Of a DNA stretch of 64,000 bases, positions 46,065 through 54,766 are shown one piece after another (position 1 is the stretch's first letter; every line of letters begins with the position of its first letter). Position numbers and translations under genes: made by a program. Location of the stretch: the NCBI GenBank assembly GCA_963677625.2, contig CAXXSW010000002.1:744001-808000 (forward strand), in the 5' to 3' direction. This DNA comes from UBA1351 sp963677625. GTDB taxonomy: Bacteria; Bacillota; Clostridia; Lachnospirales; Vallitaleaceae. The notes beneath the pieces were generated by a model that made no database searches, had not been told where the DNA came from, and worked only from the letters and a program-made list of their open reading frames with translations.

Positions 46065-46793
46065 CTAAGTTCCAAGTGAGCCGTTTTTAACGAGATTTCT
46101 ATAAGTCTTAGGGCTTTGACCAGTGTGTTTTTTGAAAATCTTGGTGAAATAGGCCGGATTACAAAATTCAAGGATGTTGGAGATATCCGTGATTGACATA
46201 TCGGAGAATTCTATAAAATTCTTAGCTATCTCTATCCGTTGTTGCTGGATGAAGTGGGAAAGGGTAATGCCGACTTCTTGATGAAACATTTTTGATAGAT
46301 AATCAGGGCTCATGTGATACATGTCTGCTAGTGCTGATACGCTTAATTTTTTAGCTCCGTTGGCATAGATATATTTAACGATTTTTGAGATTGGGTACTG
46401 ATATTCGGAAACCCGATCCCTATCGATGAGATCAATGAAGTCTTTAATCATGGTGACTTCAAAATCAAAAAGTTCTTCCTTGGAGGACAGTTGATCCATG
46501 TGCTTAATAAAGACATCGGAAAGGGCAAAGGCATCTTCGTAATCGACACCGGACTCAATAGCTGCTCTTGTGAATAATGTACAGGATGCTATAAGGCTAT
46601 TTTTAAGTGAACGGACGGGGTCTTTAGAAAGATTTGGGCGTTCTATACTACGAATATTATCAACTACATCCATTGCACCGTCAAAATGACATAATTTTAT
46701 TTGTTGTAGTAATTGTTGTTCTAAAGAATAGGATGGATGAGTATATTGTATATTAAAATTTTTCAGTTTTTCTTTAATCAGTGAATTGTTCAC
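46065..46793 (-). CDS. AraC-family transcriptional regulator
   Basis: The 242-residue regulator starts with GTG at 46793, six bases after AAGGAGTG. The C-terminal 100 residues carry two helix-turn-helix units: LSVSALADMYHMSPDYLSKMFHQEVG and MSITDISNILEFCNPAYFTKIFKKHTGQSPKTYR. The N-terminal 140 residues are helical, not the usual AraC cupin, so the signal is unclear. It diverges from the sugar-transport operon and very probably controls it. Confidence 0.9.
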   Translation of the reverse strand: MNNSLIKEKLKNFNIQYTHPSYSLEQQLLQQIKLCHFDGAMDVVDNIRSIERPNLSKDPVRSLKNSLIASCTLFTRAAIESGVDYEDAFALSDVFIKHMDQLSSKEELFDFEVTMIKDFIDLIDRDRVSEYQYPISKIVKYIYANGAKKLSVSALADMYHMSPDYLSKMFHQEVGITLSHFIQQQRIEIAKNFIEFSDMSITDISNILEFCNPAYFTKIFKKHTGQSPKTYRNLVKNGSLGT

Positions 46794-46846
46794 TATAATC
46801 ACTCCTTTTTAGGTGGAAAAACTATATATTTTAACTAATATCGGAT

Positions 46847-46980
46847 TTGTGTTAATTATAACAGAAATATATAAGAAAGGAAAGAGTTTTAATCCTATAA
46901 TGTGTTTGTGGCATTCAATTACGGGGTTTTAATATCTGATGAATGTATTTTTTTCATCGACCATGAAAGGCTTTTCATGG
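46847..46980 (+). promoter_or_regulatory. Divergent regulatory region of the disaccharide operon
   Basis: TTGTGT (46847-46852), 17 bp, TATAAG (46870-46875) is a possible promoter; a second TATAAT lies at 46896-46901 without a clear -35. A perfect palindrome CCATGAAA-GGCT-TTTCATGG (46961-46980) lies 46 bp before the binding-protein gene and may be a regulator site or transcript hairpin. Confidence 0.45.
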
Positions 46981-47025
46981 AATTGTAATTGGAAACAATG
47001 ATATATGATCTAGGGAGGAAAAACA

Positions 47026-48414
47026 ATGAAAAAATTATTATCTTTACTTCTAACTTTAGTTTTAGTAGTAGGTTTGTTCTCAGCTTGCGGACAAGATGAT
47101 AAAACTACTGATACTGAGAAAGACACATCTACAAATGAAACAAGCACATCAGAAGACACAAAAGATGATGACATGGACAAGGAAGACGCAACAACAGAAG
47201 ATACTAAAGATGATATGAAAGATGAATCATCAAAACCGGTTTCTATTACAGTTTTCCAAAACAAAGTTGAGATTACTGAACCAATGACTGCTTTTGCTGA
47301 AAAGTATGAAGCTGAAACTGGTGTTCATGTAGATGTAAAATCTGCTGGTGGTGGTACGTCTTATGCAGACAGTCTTATTGCTGCATTCCAAACGGATGAA
47401 CAACCTGACATCTTCGTTATTGAAGGTATGGGTGGTTATGAGGTTTACAAAGAGCAAATTACTCCATTTGATGGAGATGAGTGGATTGATTTGACAGACC
47501 TTGAATTTGTTGTTGACGGTGACGTATACGGTTTCCCAGTAGCAGTTGAAGCTTGGGGTATGGGTTATAATGTTGCAATGCTTGAAAAGGCTGGTATTGA
47601 TCCAGCGGGACTTACTTCTCAAGAAGCTTATGCAGAAGCTTTTAGTAAGCTTGATGGTATGAAAGATGAATTAGGTATTGATGCAGTTGTTTCTATGGCA
47701 GCCGGTACAACGACTGGTATGACTTGGGTAACTGGCCTTCACAACTTTAACGGCTTCCTTTCAGCAGGACTTCCTTATGGTGATACAAGTGAACTTGATA
47801 AAGTTCTTGCAGGTGAACCAAATATGGAACGTTTAGCTGAATATGCTGATTGGGTTGAGTTATTATTTAAATATTCTGATCAAGAAGTATTGATTCAAGG
47901 TGATTATGATGCACAAGTTGGTCTTTTTGGTACTGAAAAAGCGGCATTCATCCACCAAGGTAACTGGATTGACCCATGGTTAGTTGACCGTGGAATCGAA
48001 TTTGATATGGCTTATGCACCTCATGCATCAGTAAGTGGAACATTGGATTCAATCTTTATTGGAGCTCCATCCTTCTACGTAATGAATAAAAACAGTGAAA
48101 ATCTTGATGCAGTGAAAGATTTCTTAAACTACATGGCTACTAGTGATGAAGGTCATGATTATATGGTTAATCAAGCATCAATGGTTCCAGCTTTTACAAA
48201 TGTAACGCTAACACCATCAGGTCCATTATCATCAAACGTTGCAAAATGGGTTGCTGAAGGTAAAGCTTACACATGGTTGCAAAATGACCTTCCATCAGGA
48301 TTTGGTATGGATGTCTTAGGACCTATCTACGAAGCTTTCGCAAAAGGTGATATTACAAAAGAACAATTCATCAATGCAGTTGCAGCAGCTATAGCAGATA
48401 TTCCTAATATGTAA
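47026..48414 (+). CDS. Sugar ABC transporter substrate-binding lipoprotein
   Basis: The 462-residue lipoprotein has lipobox LFSAC (Cys at 24), a very acidic Thr/Asp/Glu/Lys linker over about 25-72, then a bacterial family-1 extracellular solute-binding domain (ITVFQNKVEITEPMTAFAEKYE, QPDIFVIEG, WVTGLHNFNGFLS, AAFIHQGNWIDPWL). It binds an oligosaccharide outside the membrane and passes it to the permeases encoded next. Two permeases, a GH65 phosphorylase and a beta-phosphoglucomutase follow, pointing to an alpha-linked glucose disaccharide. Confidence 0.93.
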   Translation: MKKLLSLLLTLVLVVGLFSACGQDDKTTDTEKDTSTNETSTSEDTKDDDMDKEDATTEDTKDDMKDESSKPVSITVFQNKVEITEPMTAFAEKYEAETGVHVDVKSAGGGTSYADSLIAAFQTDEQPDIFVIEGMGGYEVYKEQITPFDGDEWIDLTDLEFVVDGDVYGFPVAVEAWGMGYNVAMLEKAGIDPAGLTSQEAYAEAFSKLDGMKDELGIDAVVSMAAGTTTGMTWVTGLHNFNGFLSAGLPYGDTSELDKVLAGEPNMERLAEYADWVELLFKYSDQEVLIQGDYDAQVGLFGTEKAAFIHQGNWIDPWLVDRGIEFDMAYAPHASVSGTLDSIFIGAPSFYVMNKNSENLDAVKDFLNYMATSDEGHDYMVNQASMVPAFTNVTLTPSGPLSSNVAKWVAEGKAYTWLQNDLPSGFGMDVLGPIYEAFAKGDITKEQFINAVAAAIADIPNM

Positions 48415-48446
48415 GTAGTATTACTTAGGGTTAATGGATTAATTGG

Positions 48447-48478
48447 AAAGGTGTGGGAGACATCTCACACCTTTCTTT
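48447..48478 (+). terminator. Intercistronic hairpin after the binding-protein gene
   Basis: AAAGGTGTG pairs with CACACCTTT, extended by GGA/TCT to a 12-bp stem with loop GACA, followed by CTTT. It is a weak terminator or mRNA-stabilising stem that would keep the binding protein in excess over the permeases. Confidence 0.65.
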
Positions 48479-48516
48479 AACTAAAGGTAAATGTGAAACA
48501 TTAAAGGAGGTTGGGT

Positions 48517-49443
48517 ATGAGAACGAAGAGAGACAAGTTGTGGTTCTGGATTTTTGTTATACCGGCATTGGTAGCATTCGTCATCGTTGTTGTTATTCCT
48601 TTCTTTATGGGGTTGTATTATTCTTTTACAGATTGGTCAGCAGTTGGCGGAACACCTCAATGGGTTGGAATCAAGAATTATAAAAATATGTTTTCTGATT
48701 ATGCATTTAGGTATGCATTTATTAGGACATTCTTATTTACATTTTTAAGTGTAATTACTATTAATGCGATTGCTTTGGTCTTGGCATTCTTAGTTACTAG
48801 AGAGCTGAAATTAAAAAATTTCTACCGGGCAGGTTTCTTTGTTCCTAACTTGATCGGTGGATTGATTTTAGGATATATATGGCAATTTATTTTTAAAAGC
48901 ATACTTCCTGTTATTGGGGAAGGTATTGGTTGGGATTGGCTGGCAAACACCTTATTCCTTGCAGATGCCAATATTGCTTTATTTGCTGTAGTCATAGCTT
49001 TTACCTGGCAGTATGCCGGATATATCATGATGATTTATGTTGCAGCAATCCTCAATATACCACAAGAACTCTTAGAAGCAAGTGATATTGATGGTGCAGG
49101 ACCCTTTCAAAAACTTAAGTCTATTACTATGCCTCTAATAGCTCAAGCTTTCACAATTACAACTTTTATGACTTTAGTATCATCTTTTAAACAGTTCGAC
49201 ATTATTAGAGCCTTGACTAATGGTGGACCTTCACTATCTAAGATGGTTATGCAATCCTCAGGATTTGAAAAACTCGTTACTGTTAACTCAACAGAACTCT
49301 TGGCGGTTCATATTTATAATATTGCTTTTAAATTTAATAAGATGGCAGAAGGACAGGCAAGGGCTGTTGTGTTTTTTGTTGTATTATCTGTTATTTCTAT
49401 CGCCCAAGTATATTATAATAAAAGGAAAGAGGTGGAAATGTAA
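48517..49443 (+). CDS. Sugar ABC transporter permease (MalF/UgpA type)
   Basis: The 308-residue protein starts at ATG 48517 (AAAGGAGGTTGGGT upstream). Six membrane helices are visible; the cytoplasmic EAA loop reads ELLEASDIDGAGPFQKLKSITMPLI, the binding-protein-dependent permease signature. It is translated in tandem with the second permease. No ATP-binding subunit is encoded here, so a shared MsmX/MsmK-like ATPase elsewhere is expected. Confidence 0.94.
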   Translation: MRTKRDKLWFWIFVIPALVAFVIVVVIPFFMGLYYSFTDWSAVGGTPQWVGIKNYKNMFSDYAFRYAFIRTFLFTFLSVITINAIALVLAFLVTRELKLKNFYRAGFFVPNLIGGLILGYIWQFIFKSILPVIGEGIGWDWLANTLFLADANIALFAVVIAFTWQYAGYIMMIYVAAILNIPQELLEASDIDGAGPFQKLKSITMPLIAQAFTITTFMTLVSSFKQFDIIRALTNGGPSLSKMVMQSSGFEKLVTVNSTELLAVHIYNIAFKFNKMAEGQARAVVFFVVLSVISIAQVYYNKRKEVEM

Positions 49444-50297
49444 TGAAGAAAAAAACCCAATTAATTATATTTGAAGTTTTAACAGCCATTATGTTTGTTC
49501 TAGTTATGTTTCCTTTTCTTATTGTTCTTTTTAACTCGGCAAAAGACAATTTGATGATTACTAATTCACCTGCGTCACTACCTTCGAATTGGGGATCACT
49601 AATAGATAATGTTAAAGAAATTTGGAATAACAACATTATTAGATATCCATCAAGTTTGTTGTCTTCCTTAATTATTACACTTGGATCCTTAGCAGCCATA
49701 TCTGTAACAGCATCAATGGCTGCCTGGAAACTTGTACGGACAAAGACTAAGTCATCCACTTTTATCTTTTTATTGTTCTTAAGTGGTTTGATTATTCCTT
49801 TCCAAGTGGTTATGTTTCCTCTAGTTAAGTTTTTGAATAACTTACAGGGGATTATTGGAATTCCAATCCTATATACTCATGGGGGAATGATTTTAACCTA
49901 TATTGGATTTGGTGCACCACTAGCTATATTTATGTTCCATGGATTTATCAAATCCATACCAGTAGCTTTGGAAGAAGCCGCGACCATAGATGGATGTACA
50001 ACACCACAAGTTTATACCAATGTTATTATGCCTATATTGAAACCAATTTTTGTTACAGTTATCATTCTAAATGTAATCTGGATTTGGAATGACTTTCTCC
50101 TTCCATTACTAGTTCTTGGAATCGGAAACGATGTTCAAACATTGCCTCTTGCCATTGCATTTTTTGCAGGGGCCTTCAGAATACAGTGGAACCTTATGAT
50201 GACAGCAGTACTTATGGCGGCAGTACCAATTGTTATATTATTCTTGTTTGCTCAAAAACATATCATTAAGGGTATGGTAGCTGGCTCTATTAAATAG
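49443..50297 (+). CDS. Sugar ABC transporter permease (MalG/UgpE type)
   Basis: The 284-residue protein has six membrane helices; its EAA loop is VALEEAATIDGCTTPQVYTNVIMPILKP. The start overlaps the stop of the first permease by one base. It forms the membrane channel with the partner. A terminator follows before the phosphorylase gene. Confidence 0.94.
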   Translation: MKKKTQLIIFEVLTAIMFVLVMFPFLIVLFNSAKDNLMITNSPASLPSNWGSLIDNVKEIWNNNIIRYPSSLLSSLIITLGSLAAISVTASMAAWKLVRTKTKSSTFIFLLFLSGLIIPFQVVMFPLVKFLNNLQGIIGIPILYTHGGMILTYIGFGAPLAIFMFHGFIKSIPVALEEAATIDGCTTPQVYTNVIMPILKPIFVTVIILNVIWIWNDFLLPLLVLGIGNDVQTLPLAIAFFAGAFRIQWNLMMTAVLMAAVPIVILFLFAQKHIIKGMVAGSIK

Positions 50298-50303
50298 TTC
50301 ATG

Positions 50304-50331
50304 AAGAGGCTCTTCCATAGGCCTCTTTTTC
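50304..50331 (+). terminator. Terminator after the transport genes
   Basis: A 7-bp stem AAGAGGC/GCCTCTT with a 10-nt loop and five Ts. It separates transport from catabolic genes, allowing partial uncoupling. Confidence 0.65.
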
Positions 50332-50420
50332 TCTGCCCAAAAACAAGAAAATTTGATTGAAAAAATGACAATTCTATTATAAATTCTAATATCTTATTGT
50401 CTTAGACAGGAGTATCAGGT

Positions 50421-52652
50421 ATGAAATGGAGTAATGAACAATTACTTGTTGATGAAACTTTATATTTTACCGGAAATGGATATATCGGATTACGGGGAAA
50501 TTTTGAAGAAGGTTATGGGACTGGATTTGATTCTATACGAGGAACCTATATTAATGGTTTCTATGAAACAATAGACATTGCCTATGGTGAGTCGGCGTAT
50601 GGTTTTCCCAAAACCGCTCAAAAAATGGTCAATGTAACAGATACTCAAGATTTACGCATTATAATTGGTGATGAAGACCTTAGTTTTTTTACTGGTGAAA
50701 TTATCGATTTTAAAAGAGACTTGGATATTTATAAAGGAATCTCGACACGGAAAGTACACTGGAAATCTCCCAAAGGAAGAGAATTAAAACTTACATTTTA
50801 TAGAATGACATCTTTTGTAACCTTGGAATTGGCCCTTTTCAAAGTTACCCTTGAATCAATTAATTATGAAGGTCCTGTTTTCTTTATTTCAGGTATCAAT
50901 GGAGATGTGGAGAATTATATCAACCCAAACGACCCAAGAGTTGCCTCCGGACATGGAAAACTATTGACGGTAACAGAGGTAAAAGCCAATGAGAAGATAG
51001 GATCTATAACTAGTGAAACAAAACGATCTGGTCATAGGGTAACTACCTTGGTAGGACACAGTAATCCTGGTCAAGTGGATGAGCATTTAAATAAAGTTGA
51101 GTGGGCTTTTTCTAAGACCATAAGACAGGGACAAACAGAAACATTAACAAAATATGTTGTTTTTACAGATTCTATAAGACACGAGGAGCCATATAAGGCA
51201 GGAAGAGACTTGTTGGAACAGGCTTTAGGACTTACTTTTGAAGACCATGCATCAAGACAAAAAAAATATCTGGATGATTTTTGGAAGTATTCTAAGATTA
51301 GGGTTAAGGGAAATGTATCTATAGATGAAGCCTTGAACTATTCAGTCTATCAACTGCTTTCTTCTGCTGGAAAAGACCCCTTTAGTAATATTTGTGCCAA
51401 AGGTTTAAGTGGAGAGGGTTATGAAGGGCATTATTTTTGGGATACAGAAGTCTATATGTTACCTTTTTTTACCTTGACCAATCCTAAAATTGCCAAGAAT
51501 CTCCTGAAATTCCGTTATGAAACATTACCGTATGCAAGAGAAAGAGCCAAGGAAATGGGGCATAATAAGGGAGCAAAAGTACCTTGGAGAACCATAAAAG
51601 GCACTGAATGTTCAGCTTATTTTCCTGCTGGATCTGCCCAGTACCATATTAATAGTGACGTGGCGTTTGCTTATATACAATACTATCTTTTACATAAAGA
51701 TATGGATTTTCTTAAGGCCTTCGGCTTAGAAGTTGTTTATGAAACGGCTAGAATATGGCTGGATATGGGACATTTCAATGATGATGGTGATTTTATGATT
51801 CATTGTGTTACTGGACCGGATGAATATACTGCTATTGTTAACAATAATTATTATACAAATGCTATGGCCAAGTACCACCTAACTTGGACTGTTAGACTTG
51901 CGAAAGACCTAAGAGACTTTGATGAAGATGCTTATGAATCTTTGATGGAGAGGATTCAAGGATCATTGGATGAATTGTCTCAGATGGAAATCGCAGCTAG
52001 AAGCATGTATTTTGAATATGATGAAAAGCTAGGTGTTTTTATGCAGGATGACTCTTTTATGAATAAGCCAAGCTGGGATTTCTCGAACACACCAAAGGAC
52101 AAGTATCCGCTTCTTCTCCACTATCATCCATTAACGATCTATCGACATAAGGTTTTGAAGCAAGCTGATACTTTACTAGCCATGCTTTTACTTGATGATG
52201 TACAAATGGATGTATTTGAACGGTGCTACGATTATTACGAACCATTGACGACTCATGATTCTAGTTTATCACCTTGTGTTTATTCCATGGCAGCGTCTAG
52301 AATTAAAAGAAGCCATAAGGCCTATGAATTCTTCAATAAAACAGTAAGACTTGACCTTGATAACCTGCATCACAACACCAAGGATGGACTTCATATTGCC
52401 AATGCAGGAGGAGCATATATGGCTGTTGTCTATGGGTTTGGAGGACTAAGAATAAAGGCTGATGGTATTCACCTTAATCCCCACTTACCTGAAGAACTAG
52501 AAGGTGTTGCTTTTTCTGTTAATTATGGCGGGACACTTATTCATGTAGAACTGGGTGATAAGATTATTGTTAATGGAGAGTTAGAAGTGAAGCTTTATAT
52601 TTATGACCGACCATACGTCTTAAAGGGCCATATGGAGGTAAATTATGAATGA
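50421..52652 (+). CDS. GH65 disaccharide phosphorylase (kojibiose/trehalose/maltose phosphorylase type)
   Basis: The 743-residue glycoside hydrolase family 65 enzyme cleaves an alpha-glucoside with inversion, using phosphate, to give beta-glucose-1-phosphate and glucose. Domains: N-terminal beta-sandwich (about 1-250), linker, (alpha/alpha)6 barrel with YFWDTEVYMLPFF and the general acid Glu at residue 468 in VTGPDEYTA, and a C-terminal beta-sheet. Which disaccharide (maltose, trehalose, kojibiose or nigerose) cannot be read with confidence. Its 3' end overlaps the beta-phosphoglucomutase gene by 8 bases, the classical pairing. Confidence 0.93.
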   Translation: MKWSNEQLLVDETLYFTGNGYIGLRGNFEEGYGTGFDSIRGTYINGFYETIDIAYGESAYGFPKTAQKMVNVTDTQDLRIIIGDEDLSFFTGEIIDFKRDLDIYKGISTRKVHWKSPKGRELKLTFYRMTSFVTLELALFKVTLESINYEGPVFFISGINGDVENYINPNDPRVASGHGKLLTVTEVKANEKIGSITSETKRSGHRVTTLVGHSNPGQVDEHLNKVEWAFSKTIRQGQTETLTKYVVFTDSIRHEEPYKAGRDLLEQALGLTFEDHASRQKKYLDDFWKYSKIRVKGNVSIDEALNYSVYQLLSSAGKDPFSNICAKGLSGEGYEGHYFWDTEVYMLPFFTLTNPKIAKNLLKFRYETLPYARERAKEMGHNKGAKVPWRTIKGTECSAYFPAGSAQYHINSDVAFAYIQYYLLHKDMDFLKAFGLEVVYETARIWLDMGHFNDDGDFMIHCVTGPDEYTAIVNNNYYTNAMAKYHLTWTVRLAKDLRDFDEDAYESLMERIQGSLDELSQMEIAARSMYFEYDEKLGVFMQDDSFMNKPSWDFSNTPKDKYPLLLHYHPLTIYRHKVLKQADTLLAMLLLDDVQMDVFERCYDYYEPLTTHDSSLSPCVYSMAASRIKRSHKAYEFFNKTVRLDLDNLHHNTKDGLHIANAGGAYMAVVYGFGGLRIKADGIHLNPHLPEELEGVAFSVNYGGTLIHVELGDKIIVNGELEVKLYIYDRPYVLKGHMEVNYE

Positions 52653-53301
52653 CAGGATTAAAGGCTTTATTTTTGATATTGACGGGGTCCTCACTGACAC
52701 AAGTGAATATCATTATATGGCTTGGAAGCTTTTAGCAAGTAAAATAAATATTTATATAGATAGGGAGGTTAACGAAGAACTAAAGGGGGTTTCAAGGATG
52801 GAAGCTCTAGATGTGATACTTAAACATGGCAATAAAGAAGACTATTATACCCAAGCAGAAAAATTGACATTGGCTATGTCGAAAAACAAGCATTATCTTG
52901 AGATGATTAGCCGTTTTACCTCTGATAATTTATTGCCGGGAGTTTTAGAATTGTTTACTGAGCTGAAGGCTCTGGGGATTAAAATAGGTACTGTAAGTGG
53001 GACAAAAAGTGGTGGAAGACTAATTGACCTTTTAGATATTAGAAAGCAAGTGGATTATATTGTGGAAACATCTGCCCCCCAGGGAAAACCGGAAATGGAA
53101 ATATTTTTAAAAGCTTGTGAAGGCTTAGGATTAAAGCCTTTTCAATGTGTTGGGGTAGAAAAGACAAGGGACGGGATTATTGCAGTTAAGAAGGCAGGAA
53201 TGTTCGCTATTGGTATAGGTCAGCCTTCCAGTCTTGAAGAGGCTGATCTAGTCGTTAAGTCAATTCAAGATATTTCCTTGTCTCTTATATTTAATGGTTA
53301 A
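52645..53301 (+). CDS. pgmB: Beta-phosphoglucomutase (HAD family)
   Basis: The 218-residue enzyme converts beta-glucose-1-phosphate to glucose-6-phosphate. Motif I FDIDGVLTDTSEYHYMAWK has the nucleophile and acid/base Asp pair, and the cap shows LKGVSRMEALDVIL. The motif III Lys lies in GKPEMEIF. Motif IV reads VGVEKTRDGI where Lactococcus PgmB has GLEDSQAGI: the first metal-ligand Glu is kept but the following Asp is replaced by Lys, which is unusual and might alter metal binding. The start overlaps the phosphorylase gene. Confidence 0.9.
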   Translation: MNDRIKGFIFDIDGVLTDTSEYHYMAWKLLASKINIYIDREVNEELKGVSRMEALDVILKHGNKEDYYTQAEKLTLAMSKNKHYLEMISRFTSDNLLPGVLELFTELKALGIKIGTVSGTKSGGRLIDLLDIRKQVDYIVETSAPQGKPEMEIFLKACEGLGLKPFQCVGVEKTRDGIIAVKKAGMFAIGIGQPSSLEEADLVVKSIQDISLSLIFNG

Positions 53302-53391
53302 CTTTTTGTGAATTAATTGGGCACTCTGTACTATTTTCCAAGAGATTCGTGTATAATAGAGACAGTCTAACAAGGGAATAGAGGGATCTTT

Positions 53392-53946
53392 ATGGGAAAA
53401 AGTGCTGTCTATATGATTGTCAACAAACAAAATAATAAAAGATATGTTGGCATTAGTGAAGATGTTGAAAATGAATGGTTTAATATTAAACGTAATCTGG
53501 ATTATGGTATCGGTATAAGAAAGATGCGTGAAGATTACGTCAAGTTTGGTAAAGAAAGTTTTGATTTTATCATTGTGTTTGAATCAGATCAACTGAATCT
53601 TCTTCATAGAAAAGAGAGTGAGTTAGCCTATCAATATGATGTATGGCACAAAGGTTATAATTCAGAACCTTTGCTAAACTATAGTAGAATGACAGAAGAA
53701 AGGTTGGCCTTTGAAAAATTAAGACTTTATAAATTGGTAGACCAGGTCAAAGATGGAAAATACCTATGTATGGATCTGATTGATATTCTTGGAATAACCA
53801 AAAATGACTTACTTGTACTACTTAGAGAGATAACCCTTGATGAAATGAAATTTTTCAAGAAAGAGATTATTCTCAGGAATGGAAATTTAGATTTAGCTCA
53901 TATGTATATCCAAATAAAAAGTTTTGAATTCAGTATTGACAAATAG
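53392..53946 (+). CDS. Free-standing GIY-YIG domain protein
   Basis: The 184-residue protein has an N-terminal GIY-YIG-like fold (about 1-95): SAVYMIVNKQNNKRYVGISED corresponds to the GIY...YIG strands (here VYM and YVG), with candidate active-site Arg in RKMREDYVKFG and Glu in HRKESELAYQYDV. The remainder (100-184) is helical and could bind DNA. It has no intron or IS context; it could be a solitary homing-type nuclease, a repair factor or a regulatory derivative. A TATAAT lies about 40 bp upstream; tRNA-Tyr follows by 31 bp. Confidence 0.8.
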   Translation: MGKSAVYMIVNKQNNKRYVGISEDVENEWFNIKRNLDYGIGIRKMREDYVKFGKESFDFIIVFESDQLNLLHRKESELAYQYDVWHKGYNSEPLLNYSRMTEERLAFEKLRLYKLVDQVKDGKYLCMDLIDILGITKNDLLVLLREITLDEMKFFKKEIILRNGNLDLAHMYIQIKSFEFSIDK

Positions 53947-53977
53947 TTAATATATGTTAAGATATTATTTGTCTTAT

Positions 53978-54058
53978 GGAGGGATTCCCGAGTGGCCAAA
54001 GGGGGCAGACTGTAACTCTGTTGCGATAGCTTCGAAGGTTCGAATCCTTCTCCCTCCA
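53978..54058 (+). tRNA. tRNA-Tyr (GTA)
   Basis: Acceptor GGAGGGA/TCCCTCC, anticodon loop CTGTAAC, a long class II variable arm, T-arm GGTTCGAATCC and discriminator A. 81 nt; CCA is not encoded. Confidence 0.97.
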
Positions 54059-54062
54059 TTGT

Positions 54063-54097
54063 AAACTGTATCAGTATAACTGATGCAGTTTTTTTAT
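54063..54097 (+). terminator. Terminator behind tRNA-Tyr
   Basis: A 12-bp stem AAACTGTATCAG/CTGATGCAGTTT (one G-U pair), loop TATAA, then a T-run. Confidence 0.85.
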
Positions 54098-54115
54098 TGT
54101 ATAGGAAAGTTCTCG
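54091..54115. repeat. Dispersed terminator-associated repeat (copy 4, truncated)
   Basis: From the terminator T-run on, TTATTGTATAGGAAAGTTCT is identical to copy 1 at 31.0 kb except for one base (G for C). Similarity ends after CTC. Confidence 0.55.
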
Positions 54116-54276
54116 AAATAGCATGATGACTCGAGACGTGTCAAGATGATTATGATTTTGACGGAATAGACTATTTTATGATGGATTTAGACCAAATATG
54201 TAGATTATATATAGAATCTGTCATATCCTAGATATGAAATTACGAAATAGGATAGATATGTGAGGAGATATTTAAC

Positions 54277-54663
54277 ATGAGAAAGTTTTTATTTTTAATT
54301 GGAGTAGGTATGATTCTATCAATGTTGACAGGCTGTTTGTTTATGAAGCCAGTTACTGAATATTGCATCAGTAGGGTCAAAAATGAAAGTTTTTTTAATG
54401 TGGATTTTGAAATGTTGAATAGTAAGGAAGAACATAAGATGACATTAGAGAAGGGGGATGTAATCAAAATCACTGCTGAACATAAGTCAGGAAGGATCGA
54501 CGTTCTGGTAACAGGGCCAAGTGATGACATTTATAAAGGCGACGATATTGATGACATGGAGTTTACCCTTACCATTGAAGAAGATGGTGTATATACCTTT
54601 GAAGTGTTTGGTAAAGATGGTATAGGGAGTGTTACTTTTGAGTTGGTTCGGGACGAAAGTTAA
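54277..54663 (+). CDS. Small lipoprotein of unknown function
   Basis: The 128-residue protein has signal peptide and lipobox MLTGC (Cys at 20). The mature part is a small beta-sandwich-like domain (MTLEKGDVIKITAEHKSGRIDVLVTGP, DDMEFTLTIEEDGVYTFEVFGKDGIGSVTFEL), similar in pattern to pre-peptidase C-terminal or emp24-like beta domains. No family assignment. Single gene followed by a hairpin. Confidence 0.75.
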   Translation: MRKFLFLIGVGMILSMLTGCLFMKPVTEYCISRVKNESFFNVDFEMLNSKEEHKMTLEKGDVIKITAEHKSGRIDVLVTGPSDDIYKGDDIDDMEFTLTIEEDGVYTFEVFGKDGIGSVTFELVRDES

Positions 54664-54725
54664 GGAAGATACTATCATTTATTTTGAAATTTAGGTTGAC
54701 AGGAAGTGGTCACTATTCGTAACAA

Positions 54726-54757
54726 AGAGAGCGTATCTTATATAAGACACACTCTCT
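54726..54757. terminator. Terminator between convergent lipoprotein and AraC genes
   Basis: AGAGAG/CTCTCT with an inner TCTTATATAAGA stem. T-runs are weak on both sides, so efficiency is uncertain. Confidence 0.5.
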
Positions 54758-54766
54758 GATTCCTTG

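Noticed and set aside
3268..53336. Near-identical GGGCATTCTGTACTA and GGGCACTCTGTACTA upstream of amtB (3268) and the GIY-YIG gene (53321)
   Set aside because: Two isolated 15-mers with one mismatch and no common gene function; I could not tie them to a known regulator, and chance similarity cannot be ruled out.
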